A DNA stretch of 64,000 bases from Enterococcus sp. BWB1-3. GTDB lineage: Bacteria; Bacillota; Bacilli; Lactobacillales; Enterococcaceae. This document shows, piece after piece, positions 28,734 through 40,270 of this stretch. Position 1 is the stretch's first letter, and each line of letters opens with the position of its first letter. Where the stretch lies: contig NZ_JADOEP010000011.1 of NCBI RefSeq assembly GCF_016745275.1, forward strand, positions 1-64,000, written 5' to 3'. Made by a program: the position numbers and the translations under genes. The notes beneath the pieces were generated by a model. The model did not search any database, was not told the DNA's origin, and saw nothing but the letters and a program-made list of their open reading frames with translations.

Positions 28734-29089
28734 AACGCTTTTCCAAGTACACGCGTTTGCATCAATAATCAAACAAGGTCCTTCAATTCCTAGTGGCTCT
28801 GCCATTTAGAAATTGTTGAAATCGAAACGAAGTGTAGTGTAATGTAGTGAGACTTGTAAATACAAGGCTTTTCTACTGTTGCAGGAACAGCTAGCAGAAT
28901 GGTATGCAGACGACATCCTTTGAAGGTGCAGACATTCAAGCTTTAAACGGAGTCTGCTCCCCTTTGATCCAGCAGAATGCTGGACGAACGACAACCGCTG
29001 TTGATTTATATTGGCGCACATCCAGTAGTCGCAACTGCTGGACATGCGCCACGTTTCTTGAATTAGAAGTATAACTTAGTTTTAATTTG
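28734..29089 (+). repeat. Composite interspersed repeat, copy 1
   Basis: Left module of 43 bp (28734-28776, starting AACGCTTTTCCAAG) recurs at 40407-40449 and 52479-52521. A middle module (28778-28864, CTTCAATTC-TGGCTCTGCCATTTAGAAATTG and CGAAACGAAGTGTAGTGTA) recurs at 40451-40590. A right module (29046-29089, CACGTTTCTTGAATTAGAAG) recurs at 52636-52679. No intact coding frame. Modular assembly resembles the EFAR elements reported for E. faecalis, a comparison made from memory. Confidence 0.75.
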
Positions 29090-29216
29090 GGCGACACACG
29101 AAAGTCCTCAGACAGGTTCTGAATTCTATTTGAAACATCTATTGCATTACAAGGCAGCTTCTTGTTCCAGTATCACCCCAAATAAATCTTCTGCTATAAC
29201 TCCTTTAAAATACTCT

Positions 29217-29288
29217 CTATTCTTTAGGGATGATCGACCAGATTAATCCCAGCACTGCAGTAAATAAAATAATCAAAAAGAGCCACAT
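29217..29288 (-). CDS. Possible 23-aa hydrophobic peptide
   Basis: ATG at 29288 opens MWLFLIILFTAVLGLIWSII-PKE, one membrane-spanning helix with a charged C-terminal end, then TAG. GAGGTG lies 5 nt before the ATG. Size and shape resemble KdpF-like or other single-helix peptides, but no partner genes are present and the surrounding DNA looks degraded. It could be a remnant. Low confidence. Confidence 0.3.
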   Translation of the reverse strand: MWLFLIILFTAVLGLIWSIIPKE

Positions 29289-29292
29289 TCAA

Positions 29293-29930
29293 TCACCTCA
29301 TTTTACAAAAGGAATCAACACCAGCAAAGAGGAAAAAAGCAGTAGAATTAAAAAAAGTAAAGACATAGAGAGAAACCGTTCCTGCAATTTCAACGATTTC
29401 CGTTAGAATCAAGCTAGTTGTGAAAGCAGTCAGTGCTGAATTCATCAGATTAAGGACCAGACCAAAAGAGCCTGTACTCTCTTTCCACCAGCCTGCTAAA
29501 AAAAGTAGCAATTGCAGCCACCCCCAGCATACTTTAACGCTGAGAATACAGCACCCTATCCGTAATAATGATAAATTTTTTGAAAAATAAGCCAATACCT
29601 GTATAGAAGAAGAGTATTTTTTTCTGGGCTATCCTTTCCTACTGGCTAAAATAGATACTATCACTGACAGAGCATTTACTAGAGCCTTTTCCAGACATTT
29701 GATTAATGGTCTCCATTAAAACACAAAGCTGGAGAATCATCGCCCTCAATAAGAAGAATTTTTCTATTCATCTGCTCACCAAGCTGTCAAACAACTGAAA
29801 CTACCTTTTCTCTTGGTCTGTAACTGGAAATAACGATCATCGCTGTTATCTGATCACCTGCTTTTATTTTAGTAAAGTAAGAATAACAAGAGGAACTTAA
29901 AAAGAGCTTAAACAACAAAAGAGTTTTATC
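29293..29930 (-). pseudogene. Degraded coding region, membrane-protein-like
   Basis: An open frame to 29595 reads LSLLRIGCCILSVKVCWGWL...SALTAFTTSLILTEIVEIAGTVSLYVF and ends at TGA 29293, with two or three hydrophobic stretches but no convincing start codon or ribosome site. Upstream, scattered fragments such as ITAMIVISSYRPREKVVSVV and QMNRKILLIEGDDSP are interrupted by stops up to about 29930. It looks like the wreck of one or two genes. I do not recognise the family. Confidence 0.35.
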
Positions 29931-29967
29931 CATTTATTTCTCTGATCTCCAACTTTTCCCAGAATAC

Positions 29968-30006
29968 AAAAAAGTGTCCGAAGCTTTTAATTTCGAACAC
30001 TTTTTA
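29968..30006 (-). terminator. Terminator of the helicase-asparaginase operon
   Basis: AAAAGTGT-CGAA pairs with TTCG-ACACTTTT on either side of a short loop; minus-strand T-run. Confidence 0.85.
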
Positions 30007-30019
30007 GTAAAAATACCTG

Positions 30020-30988
30020 TTATTCTCCTTCCAAATAGGCGCGCAGTCCTTTACTGTCCTTATCACTGTTCAAGCCCACTATCAGTCGAATTCGAGCTTT
30101 TTGTCCATTTAACCCTCTGGCAAAAATCACTCCGTGTCTCTTCAGCTCGACCCCGCCGCCTTCATAAGCATAGATATCTTCCGCAATGCCATTGGAACAC
30201 CGTGAAACCAAAACAACCGGTATTCCTCTATCCAGAATGACTTGCAGATTTGTCAGAACAGCTGGCGGAAGGTTGCCGGCTCCCAATGCTTCAATAACCA
30301 GTCCAGCGAGGCTTTCTGTATTAAGCAGTTTAAAAATCTCTCCGTTCATCCCTGCGTAAGCTTTCACTAAAAATACTTCTCCATCAATATTCTGAATATC
30401 ACAGACCTCTTCCGGCATAACTTCTTTTATATAAAAGGTCTTTCCCTTCGTCAGCATACCAATAGGTCCAAATGTCGGTGTACGAAATGTTGCCACATTT
30501 GTTGTATGCGTTTTTGTCACATACTTTGCCATATGGATTTCATCATTCATTACAACCAGTACTCCTTTTCCTAAGGAGTCATCTGAAGCAGCCGTCCATA
30601 CTGCACTCATGAAATTGTACAGCCCGTCGCTGCCAATTTCATTACTGGATCGCATGGCACCGGTTAAGACGACAGATATTTTTTTGGGCACAGTCAATTC
30701 CAAAAAATAGGCAGTCTCCTCCAACGTATCTGTTCCATGTGTAATAACCACTCCGTCAATCCCTTCTTCAATTGCATCAAGAATACGTTCTTTTAATAAG
30801 AACATTTCACTTAATGTTATTTGCGGAGAAGGAAGGTTGAACATTTCTTCTACAATCAATTCTATTTCTTCGGAAAACAGTTCGTTTTGATTCAGCAAAG
30901 GATTTTTCTCATTTAAAACGACCCCTCCTCCAATATCTTTTGACATCGAAATAGTTCCTCCTGTATGTAAAGCAAGTATCCGTTTCAT
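30020..30988 (-). CDS. L-asparaginase, type I/II family
   Basis: Hydrolyses L-asparagine to aspartate and ammonia. 322 aa. The two catalytic threonine motifs are present, LHTGGTISM near residue 12 and VITHGTDTLEETA near residue 87, as are the GAMRSSNEIGSDG and GNLPP segments. No signal peptide, so the cytoplasmic ansA-like form is likely. Its ATG overlaps the stop of the upstream helicase as ATGA, making a two-gene operon with no obvious metabolic link; a terminator follows. Confidence 0.92.
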   Translation of the reverse strand: MKRILALHTGGTISMSKDIGGGVVLNEKNPLLNQNELFSEEIELIVEEMFNLPSPQITLSEMFLLKERILDAIEEGIDGVVITHGTDTLEETAYFLELTVPKKISVVLTGAMRSSNEIGSDGLYNFMSAVWTAASDDSLGKGVLVVMNDEIHMAKYVTKTHTTNVATFRTPTFGPIGMLTKGKTFYIKEVMPEEVCDIQNIDGEVFLVKAYAGMNGEIFKLLNTESLAGLVIEALGAGNLPPAVLTNLQVILDRGIPVVLVSRCSNGIAEDIYAYEGGGVELKRHGVIFARGLNGQKARIRLIVGLNSDKDSKGLRAYLEGE

Positions 30989-33363
30989 TCTTTTACTCCT
31001 TTTTCAAACTTCTCTTTTGGCTGCCAAAACTGTTCGATCTGTCTTTCCAAATGAGCCAGCGTTGGTTGAACCTGCGCACGATACCAATGAGGCGGCATCA
31101 GCCGCTGATAATCCGGACTTGCAAACCGCTGATCCAGCAGCAAGACAACTCCGCTATCTGCCGCATCTCGAATCACACGACCAGCTGCCTGTAATACTTT
31201 GTTCATCCCCGGAATTTGATAAGCATACTGAAAGCCCAATCCCTGTTCATCAAAATAATGCTTAATCAGCTCCTGCTCTTCATTAATTTGAGGCAGACCA
31301 ACACTGATAATAGCTGTCCCGATCAGCCGGTCTCCCTTTAAGTCGATCCCTTCAGAGAAGACGCCTCCCAAAACACAGAAACCAATTAACGTTTCTTTCG
31401 GTTTTTCTGTAAATTGTTCCAGGAATCGTTCTCTTTCTTTTTCCTCCATTTCAGTCTGTTGAATCAGCAGCTTAATATCGGGGTTCTTTTCATTAAAAGC
31501 GTCATAAACCATATCCAGGTATGCATAAGAAGGAAAGAAAAAGAGATAATTTCCTTTCTTCTGCTGAATCATGGCCGTTAGACTTTGAATTAACGTATTC
31601 AAGCTGTTTTGTCTTTCTCTATAGGTTGTCCGAATATAATTGGCAATCAGCAGCAGTTGATTTTCTTCCGGAAACGGATTAGGAATCCTGTAGGTCAGAC
31701 TCTCATCTGTTCCCCCCAGAATTTCTTTATAATAACTCAGCGGTGTAAAGCTGGCTGAAAATAAAATTCCGGTATGCGCCATACTCAATTTTTGATCCAG
31801 AAGATAGGATGGATCAAGACAGAACTGCTTAATTATAATTGTATGGTTTTTCTTTTGAATATACGTACAATAATGATCGTCATAAAATTCGCTGATTTTC
31901 AAATAGTTCAACATGGAAAAATAGATTTCCAACACCTGATTTAATTCCGGCAGCTCCTGATTTTGCGGCAGCCATTCGCCAATTTTTTCCGTCAGTCGAA
32001 AAAGCTGTTTGTTCAGGCTGTCAATCGGAGCCGGCTGGGAAATAAACTCTTTTTCTTCACTTTTACAATATTCATCCAATTGATTAAGCTCATCGATAAC
32101 TTGATTAATTGTACGAGTTAAAGACTTCTGCTTCTTCCCTAACAGTTTCTTCAGCACAGACACCTGAAATTTGGATAACTCTGCTGAATACATTTCTCTG
32201 GACCGATTCACTAGATTATGTGCTTCATCAATCAGAAAAACGTACTCTTTTTTTACACCCTCATCAAAAAAACGGCGAAGATAAACGACTGGATCAAATA
32301 CATAATTATAATCACAAATTACTAAATCACACCAAAGACTGATATCCAGTGATAACTCATAAGGACAAAGCTGGTGTTTTTGTGCATATTTTTCAATAAT
32401 AGGTCGTGTGAACTGATCCTCACTGTGAAGAATATCCCATAAGCCTTCATTCAAGCGGTCATAATAGCCAGCTGCAAAAGGACAGTGCTCGGGAGTGCAG
32501 TTTCTTTCTGACAGAAAACAAATTTTATCTTTCGCTGTAATCGTGATACTTTTGATCTTCAGTTCTTTTTGTTTCATCCCTTCAACTGCATCTTCCGCCA
32601 CCTGACGAGTAATTGTTTTTGCCGTTAAGTAAAAAATCTTCTCTGCTTTCTTTTCTCCCATTGCTTTCAATGAGGGAAAAAGTGTGGAAATCGTTTTACC
32701 CGTACCTGTGGGAGCTTCCACAAATAAACGCTTTTCACTAAGAATGGTCTTATAAACACCAACAGCCAATTCACGCTGGCCTTTGCGATATTCACCATAA
32801 GGGAAAGAAAGATTTTTTAGTGATTCATTCCGAATTACCCGCCAGTTTTCATTAAAAATCAACCACTTTTCATATTCAGCCAAGAGCATATCCAAAAACT
32901 TGCCAAGCTCTGTTTGTGTATAAATTTTTTGAGTTTTCGTTATTTCCTCAGTTGTTGTTTGATAATAGGTCAGCTGCAGGACAACCTCAGTTAGTTCCTC
33001 CTGCTGACTGTATATTGCACCATAGCACTTTACCTGATTCCAATACATATCAAGCTGTTCTTCATACAAATCTTCAAAAGCCGCTTCGGAAGTTTTTATC
33101 TCGTCTATTACTATTTCTTCTTCTTCGTTTTTAAAGAGACCATCCATACGCCCTTCTACAAAATATGATGTATTATTTAATCGAATCTCTTTCGAAATTT
33201 TTATTTCTTTTTGATAGTTTTTCCCTGCTTCTTTTTGTATCTTTCTATGAATACGCGCTCCTTCCTGAGCGGTATGACTGCTGGTCTTTCGTGCATCTAT
33301 GCTTCCTTTACGCAAAATAAATTCAACCAGTTTACGAATCGGAATCTTTTCTGAATCAAACAC
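30985..33363 (-). CDS. XPD/DinG-type helicase fused to an N-terminal RecB/Cas4-like nuclease
   Basis: 792 aa. N-terminal PD-(D/E)XK nuclease of the RecB/Cas4 type: GARIHRK (His39), GRMDG (71-75) and VIDEIKT (85-91), all catalytic positions intact. Then a superfamily 2 XPD-like helicase: Walker A APTGTGKT (217-224), four cysteines C282, C289, C294, C333 spaced as an iron-sulfur cluster domain, DEAH box (379-382), and C-terminal motifs GVFSEGIDLKG and QAAGRVIRD. It should unwind and trim DNA in repair or recombination. Such fusions are known in lactobacilli and streptococci but are poorly studied. ATG start after a GAGGTGATGG site. Confidence 0.9.
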   Translation of the reverse strand: MFDSEKIPIRKLVEFILRKGSIDARKTSSHTAQEGARIHRKIQKEAGKNYQKEIKISKEIRLNNTSYFVEGRMDGLFKNEEEEIVIDEIKTSEAAFEDLYEEQLDMYWNQVKCYGAIYSQQEELTEVVLQLTYYQTTTEEITKTQKIYTQTELGKFLDMLLAEYEKWLIFNENWRVIRNESLKNLSFPYGEYRKGQRELAVGVYKTILSEKRLFVEAPTGTGKTISTLFPSLKAMGEKKAEKIFYLTAKTITRQVAEDAVEGMKQKELKIKSITITAKDKICFLSERNCTPEHCPFAAGYYDRLNEGLWDILHSEDQFTRPIIEKYAQKHQLCPYELSLDISLWCDLVICDYNYVFDPVVYLRRFFDEGVKKEYVFLIDEAHNLVNRSREMYSAELSKFQVSVLKKLLGKKQKSLTRTINQVIDELNQLDEYCKSEEKEFISQPAPIDSLNKQLFRLTEKIGEWLPQNQELPELNQVLEIYFSMLNYLKISEFYDDHYCTYIQKKNHTIIIKQFCLDPSYLLDQKLSMAHTGILFSASFTPLSYYKEILGGTDESLTYRIPNPFPEENQLLLIANYIRTTYRERQNSLNTLIQSLTAMIQQKKGNYLFFFPSYAYLDMVYDAFNEKNPDIKLLIQQTEMEEKERERFLEQFTEKPKETLIGFCVLGGVFSEGIDLKGDRLIGTAIISVGLPQINEEQELIKHYFDEQGLGFQYAYQIPGMNKVLQAAGRVIRDAADSGVVLLLDQRFASPDYQRLMPPHWYRAQVQPTLAHLERQIEQFWQPKEKFEKGVKE

Positions 33364-33432
33364 TTTCCATCACCTCGTAATCTCTCTTATTATAAAACAT
33401 ACGTTCGTAAATAGAAAGGATAACTAAAGAAA

Positions 33433-33479
33433 ATAAAAAAAATCTAAGAGGAGCCTATCAGAGTCCTTCTCAGATTCTA
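33433..33479 (-). terminator. Terminator of the MmcQ/YjbR gene
   Basis: AATCTGAGAAGGA pairs with TCCTCTTAGATT; minus-strand run TTTTTTTT. Confidence 0.85.
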
Positions 33480-33507
33480 TAATTGTATCAATTATGTTTA
33501 ATAAAAA

Positions 33508-33873
33508 TTATTCGACCAGATTTTCCCTTACCTTCTTTGGCAATTTCGCTGCAGTCAGTTCGTAGGATTTTTTCATTAATCCAAGATACTCTTTCTCAGA
33601 AAATGTGCTGTCTTTAAGGATAATTGAGTTCCAGTGTGTTTTGTTTGCATAGTATCCCGGAACCACAAACGTATACTGTTCTCTTAACAGTTCATTTTCT
33701 TCTGGCAGACCTTTAAAGGTGAAGATTTCATCACCTTCTTTGTTTGTACCCATTAATGCAAAAAACTTTCCGGCAATATCAAAATAATCACATCCCCAGC
33801 TTTCCCGGTAATACACACTGGCACCCGGCAGTTTTCCAGCTTCTTTTTTGATTACTTCTTTCAGCTCTTCCAT
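33508..33873 (-). CDS. MmcQ/YjbR family DNA-binding-fold protein
   Basis: 121 aa, cytoplasmic. The CyaY-like fold of this family is seen in YYRESWGCDYFDIAGKFFALMG, FKGLPEENELLREQYTFVVPGYYANKTHWNSIIL and the C-terminal SYELTAAKLPKKVR. A DNA-binding role has been suggested from structure, the biological role is unknown. I start at the ATG at 33873, with AAGGAGG 11 nt before it; the ATG seven codons earlier begins immediately at that site. Between a terminator and the Bax-inhibitor gene. Confidence 0.82.
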   Translation of the reverse strand: MEELKEVIKKEAGKLPGASVYYRESWGCDYFDIAGKFFALMGTNKEGDEIFTFKGLPEENELLREQYTFVVPGYYANKTHWNSIILKDSTFSEKEYLGLMKKSYELTAAKLPKKVRENLVE

Positions 33874-33898
33874 TTTTCGTTTCGCCTCCTTCATTCAT

Positions 33899-33931
33899 TA
33901 AAAAAGGAGCTGGGAGATTCTTTCCCAACCC
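33899..33931 (-). terminator. Terminator of the MaoC/Bax-inhibitor operon
   Basis: GGGGTTGGGA pairs (with wobble) with TCCCAGCTCC, minus-strand run TTTTTT. Confidence 0.8.
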
Positions 33932-33944
33932 CATAAATATTGAT

Positions 33945-34631
33945 TTAGTCTCTTGAAAAAATTCGCAGGAATGCCAAAAACAAATTAATGAAATTAAGAT
34001 ACAGCTGTAAAGCCATAAATACAGCAATCCCATTTCCAGCTGTTCCATTTGTTTCAAAGTAGATATTGCGGATTCGCTGATTGTCATATGCGGTTAATCC
34101 GGAAAAGACCAGCACAATTATGATTGATACTGCGTAATCCATTCCGCTGCTTTGGAAAATGAACGCATTCAACAGAACAGCGATAATAATTCCAAACAAT
34201 GCGGCATATAATGCTCTACCCATTCCTGACAGATCTTTCTTCGTCAACACACCGACCAAAGCCATACAGCCAAATGTAGATGCCGCACTGACAAAAGCCG
34301 AAACGACTGTTGCCGGAGTATACATTGCAACAGTAACTGCGAGAGTCAGTCCGTTAATCATTGAATAAACAATGAACCCGCCAATTGCCAATGTTGGATT
34401 TTTCTGTGCTTTGGCAGCCAAAAAGAGGACCAAAGCAATCTCTACAATCCACATCCCCGTAAAGGCAAGTGGATACTTATAAAAAATCGTGAAAATTTGG
34501 TAAGCATAAACTTCTAAAACAATGTAAGAAATGATGGCACTGATTCCGATTCCCATTGCCAAAAAGCCATAAACTTTTGCATAAAAATTATTTAGTCCAT
34601 CTTGGATTTTCGTTGTTTCAAACTGATTCAT
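33945..34631 (-). CDS. Bax inhibitor-1/YetJ family membrane protein
   Basis: 228 aa with seven hydrophobic helices, the TMBIM/BI-1 pattern. Conserved acidic residues in TAYDNQRIRNIY (helices 6-7) correspond to the pH-sensing aspartate pair of YetJ, which conducts Ca2+ in Bacillus. The N-terminal FYAKVYGFLAMGIGISAIISY is typical. The ATG overlaps the upstream MaoC gene by 14 nt, so the two are co-translated. Family is clear, the physiological role in cocci is not. Confidence 0.92.
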   Translation of the reverse strand: MNQFETTKIQDGLNNFYAKVYGFLAMGIGISAIISYIVLEVYAYQIFTIFYKYPLAFTGMWIVEIALVLFLAAKAQKNPTLAIGGFIVYSMINGLTLAVTVAMYTPATVVSAFVSAASTFGCMALVGVLTKKDLSGMGRALYAALFGIIIAVLLNAFIFQSSGMDYAVSIIIVLVFSGLTAYDNQRIRNIYFETNGTAGNGIAVFMALQLYLNFINLFLAFLRIFSRD

Positions 34632-35109
34632 TTCTGACCCCTTCTTTCTCTTCTGGTTCCTCTAAATCTACATGTTTTGGCGGCTGTACTAATACAACAG
34701 CATCCAATACTCTGTTTTCCTCTTCGTTAACTGCCTCAATTGAGATTGTAACAACATCTTTCATCTTGTCAATTTTGATTACTTCAAATTGAAACGTCAG
34801 TGTTTCATAGTGAAAAACTGGTTCCAGAAAGTTAATGGAAAAATTGACGACGTGAGAGCCCGGTCCAGGCAAATGCTTTGAAATGGCACTTGTTATGATG
34901 CCCATCAACATGATCGATGGTACGATCGGCTTTTGATATTCAGTTTGTTTGGCATAATCATGTTGGATATAAAGAGGGTTTGCATCATTCGTTAAGCCTA
35001 AATAAAGCAGCAGATCCTTGTCTTCGATTGATTCCGTCAAAGACAACGAATCACCTTCCTCAATATCTTCGATGGTTTTGCCTAATTTTCTCGGTTTTCC
35101 GATGTTCAA
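34618..35109 (-). CDS. MaoC-like hot-dog dehydratase family protein
   Basis: 163 aa hot-dog-fold protein: LTESIEDKDLLLYLGLTNDANPLYIQHDYAKQT holds the hydratase 2 motif (Asp and His of the D-x4-H pattern), followed by PIVPSIMLMGIITSAISKHLPGPG. Family members hydrate enoyl-CoA/ACP or act as thioesterase-like partners; no fatty-acid genes are nearby, so the substrate is open. It uses a TTG start, supported by GGAGGTG about 8 nt upstream. Acidic C-terminal tail EEPEEKEG. Overlaps the Bax-inhibitor gene. Confidence 0.8.
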   Translation of the reverse strand: MNIGKPRKLGKTIEDIEEGDSLSLTESIEDKDLLLYLGLTNDANPLYIQHDYAKQTEYQKPIVPSIMLMGIITSAISKHLPGPGSHVVNFSINFLEPVFHYETLTFQFEVIKIDKMKDVVTISIEAVNEEENRVLDAVVLVQPPKHVDLEEPEEKEGVRNESV

Positions 35110-35138
35110 ATTAGTACACCTCCATTAATGATAAGATT

Positions 35139-35166
35139 ATTGTACCAAAAACACTGCAAAAGGCAA
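35139..35166 (-). promoter_or_regulatory. Promoter of the MaoC/Bax-inhibitor operon
   Basis: Minus-strand TTGCCT (35161-35166), 16-nt spacer ending TGG, TACAAT (35139-35144). The rest of the gap to 35355 holds nothing I can name. Confidence 0.6.
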
Positions 35167-35355
35167 GTAGGGGGAAACGGGAAGCAACACATTTGGGTGC
35201 ATACTTAGATAGTGGGAGACCGCTAATCCGCATTTTGGAGATGCATCATTTAGTTGTAAAAGCGTTTCGGACAACCATTTTTCTTCCTCTTTTCACTTCC
35301 TGAAAAATGCTTGATATCCCTTTCGCTTACATTTTTAAACATTTTTTCTCAGCAA

Positions 35356-35391
35356 AAAAAGATTTGGAATTTCTCTCATCCAAACCTTTTT
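35356..35391 (-). terminator. Terminator of the beta-glucoside operon
   Basis: AGGTTTGGA pairs with TCCAAATCT, minus-strand TTTTTTT; 50 nt past the glucosidase stop. Confidence 0.85.
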
Positions 35392-35440
35392 CTGCATTCA
35401 TTTTTTAATGACTGAAAAAATCTAATACAACCTGTTCAAC

Positions 35441-36874
<1,434 letters not shown>

Positions 36875-36914
36875 TTATCTCCTTTGCTGATTAATATCAT
36901 TTTTTAAAACAGAA

Positions 36915-37064
36915 GGGGCCTGTGACATAAGTATGTCTGAGACCAGACCCCTAAAGCCGAATAAACGGTACTCTAGTCTTTGTATGATCCGAGCATTCGT
37001 AAGAAGCGTAGGAACCATTTGCTACTGCGATGACTCGACGTATGGGGAAGCTTTGTCACAGCCT
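36915..37064 (+). repeat. Interspersed repeat, TGTGACA family, inside the bgl operon
   Basis: Starts GGGGCCTGTGACATAAG and ends GCTTTGTCACAGCC, inverted ends. Contains CCCCTAAAGCCGAATAAACGG, shared with the copies at 16663 and 57733, and a degraded GAGCATTCG-AAGAAGCGTAGGA unit as found at 40271 and 57796. It separates the PTS gene from the glucosidase gene and could attenuate transcription. Confidence 0.75.
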
Positions 37065-37124
37065 ACTTTGCTGATAAAATTTTCCGACCGCTGTCGTTAA
37101 TTCATCGTTTGCTGTATTAGCTTA

Positions 37125-39000
<1,876 letters not shown>

Positions 39001-39039
39001 TTTCTTTCCTCCAAATTTATGTTTATTATTTTTATTCAG

Positions 39040-39067
39040 AGGTCTCGCCAACTCAATGTCACGATCC
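39040..39067 (-). promoter_or_regulatory. RAT-like antiterminator site before the PTS gene
   Basis: Minus-strand sequence starting GGATCGTGAC and ending GGCGAGACCT matches the RNA antiterminator consensus bound by BglG/LicT (GGATTGTTACT...GGCAAAACCT). No partner terminator hairpin follows before the PTS start, so the second attenuator may have decayed. Confidence 0.6.
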
Positions 39068-39138
39068 AGATCCTTTCCACAGGTATACTGTCATTCTGCG
39101 CTCCTTTCTTCCTTTTTTATCTTAAGGAATTTACTTCC

Positions 39139-39990
39139 TCAGTCACAGTTTTTTTCAATGATTCTGGCTAAATGTATTGTGATATAAACTTGCTCATCCT
39201 TTGAAATATCATAATCACGACGGGTTTTTAACAATTCAGAAACTTTCTTCGTTGCTTCAAAAGCCTCCGGGTATTGTTTACTGACCAGAGAAAACAGCTC
39301 ATTCTCAATCTGATTTTCTTCCTGATCTACTGGGTTATCGCGTAATACACGTTCTGAAAAAAATTTTAAGTGTGTAATAAACCGTTGAAAATAAATATCA
39401 TTTTCAACAAAATTAATACGCAAGGTATATTTTATGACCGTCAATATTTCTTCAATCAGTTGTGTAAGACTGACTGCATCATCATGATTACTGTCAATTT
39501 CAGCATTTGTAATATGCAACGCTAAAAACCCTGCTTCATCGTCGCTTAGCTCTGCATTTAACTGATAGTTGACTGTTCGAATGGTCTCTCTGGCAATCTC
39601 CAATTCCTCTGGGAAAAAGCGCTTAATATCCCAAAGCAGAAAATTCTTTACTTGGATATTTTTCCTGCTGCGCTGGATAGATGAATGCAAGTGATCGGCA
39701 ATTGCAATAAATGATGTTTCATTCAATTCTTTATTCAAAATTTTTTTAGCATTTGAAATTGTTTTGTAAGAAATATCTATTATTTCTTCAGGTATTTCTG
39801 AGAATAATTTTTTAATTTGTTCTGTCTCCACCTGATTTTTCAGCTCAAATACTTTTTCAATTTTTGAGTTGTCCACTTCAGTACCAAGCTTCTTTTGAAA
39901 TCCTAAACCATTTCCTGTTAATATCACTTCTTCATTATCCTCATTCAAAACAATCACAACGTTATTATTTAGAATTCTTAGAATTTTCAA
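39139..39990 (-). CDS. BglG/LicT family transcription antiterminator
   Basis: RNA-binding regulator of 283 aa. N-terminal CAT domain (1-57; MKILRILNNNVVIVLNEDNEEVILTGNGLGFQ) binds the RAT RNA hairpin, followed by PRD1 (histidines in IADHLHSSIQ and ALHITNAE) and PRD2 (FITHLKFF and TIHLARII), which are phosphorylated by the PTS. TTG start at 39990 after GGGGGTAGG. It is the first gene of the bgl operon and has a RAT-plus-terminator in its own leader, the E. coli bglG-bglF-bglB logic. Intact, unlike the transporter that normally controls it. Confidence 0.94.
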   Translation of the reverse strand: MKILRILNNNVVIVLNEDNEEVILTGNGLGFQKKLGTEVDNSKIEKVFELKNQVETEQIKKLFSEIPEEIIDISYKTISNAKKILNKELNETSFIAIADHLHSSIQRSRKNIQVKNFLLWDIKRFFPEELEIARETIRTVNYQLNAELSDDEAGFLALHITNAEIDSNHDDAVSLTQLIEEILTVIKYTLRINFVENDIYFQRFITHLKFFSERVLRDNPVDQEENQIENELFSLVSKQYPEAFEATKKVSELLKTRRDYDISKDEQVYITIHLARIIEKNCD

Positions 39991-40032
39991 AACAACCTAC
40001 CCCCATTTGTTTGTAACCCAAACCTGAACATA

Positions 40033-40076
40033 GAAAAAGACCTAAACATTATCCTTTGCAGGTATTGTTTAGGTCT
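40033..40076 (-). terminator. Leader terminator of the bgl operon, conditional
   Basis: AGACCTAAACA pairs with TGTTTAGGTCT, then TTTTT on the minus strand. Its first arm shares AGACCT with the end of the RAT site, so folding of RAT and terminator is mutually exclusive. Confidence 0.88.
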
Positions 40077-40100
40077 AGCTTAACTTAATAATAACTATCC
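40071..40100 (-). promoter_or_regulatory. RAT site of the bgl operon leader
   Basis: 30-nt minus-strand element beginning GGATAGTTATTATT and ending AAGCTAGACCT, very close to the LicT/BglG target consensus, overlapping the terminator by six bases. Induction should follow when the antiterminator binds here. Confidence 0.82.
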
Positions 40101-40113
40101 ATTTATTAAGCCA

Positions 40114-40142
40114 AATATACACCATTAAGAAAACGCCGTCAA
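40114..40142 (-). promoter_or_regulatory. bgl operon promoter with possible overlapping cre site
   Basis: Minus-strand TTGACG (40137-40142), 17-nt spacer, TATATT (40114-40119). TGACGGCGTTTTCT starting inside the -35 matches the CcpA cre consensus TGWAANCGNTNWCA at all but three positions, suggesting catabolite repression. Confidence 0.7.
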
Positions 40143-40270
40143 CGAATTTTTAAGTTTTTCAAATGAAAAACTAATGGTGATTTAAACAAGCCCAATGATG
40201 TATAAAAACTTCCCAGCTATTGTTATAAGACTGGAGCGTGTCTAAGACTATCGAGAAGCGAAATAAAGAG

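Noticed and set aside
33788-34087. 99-codon minus-strand frame over the Bax-inhibitor gene end
   Set aside because: It overlaps two well-supported genes in another frame and crosses a terminator.
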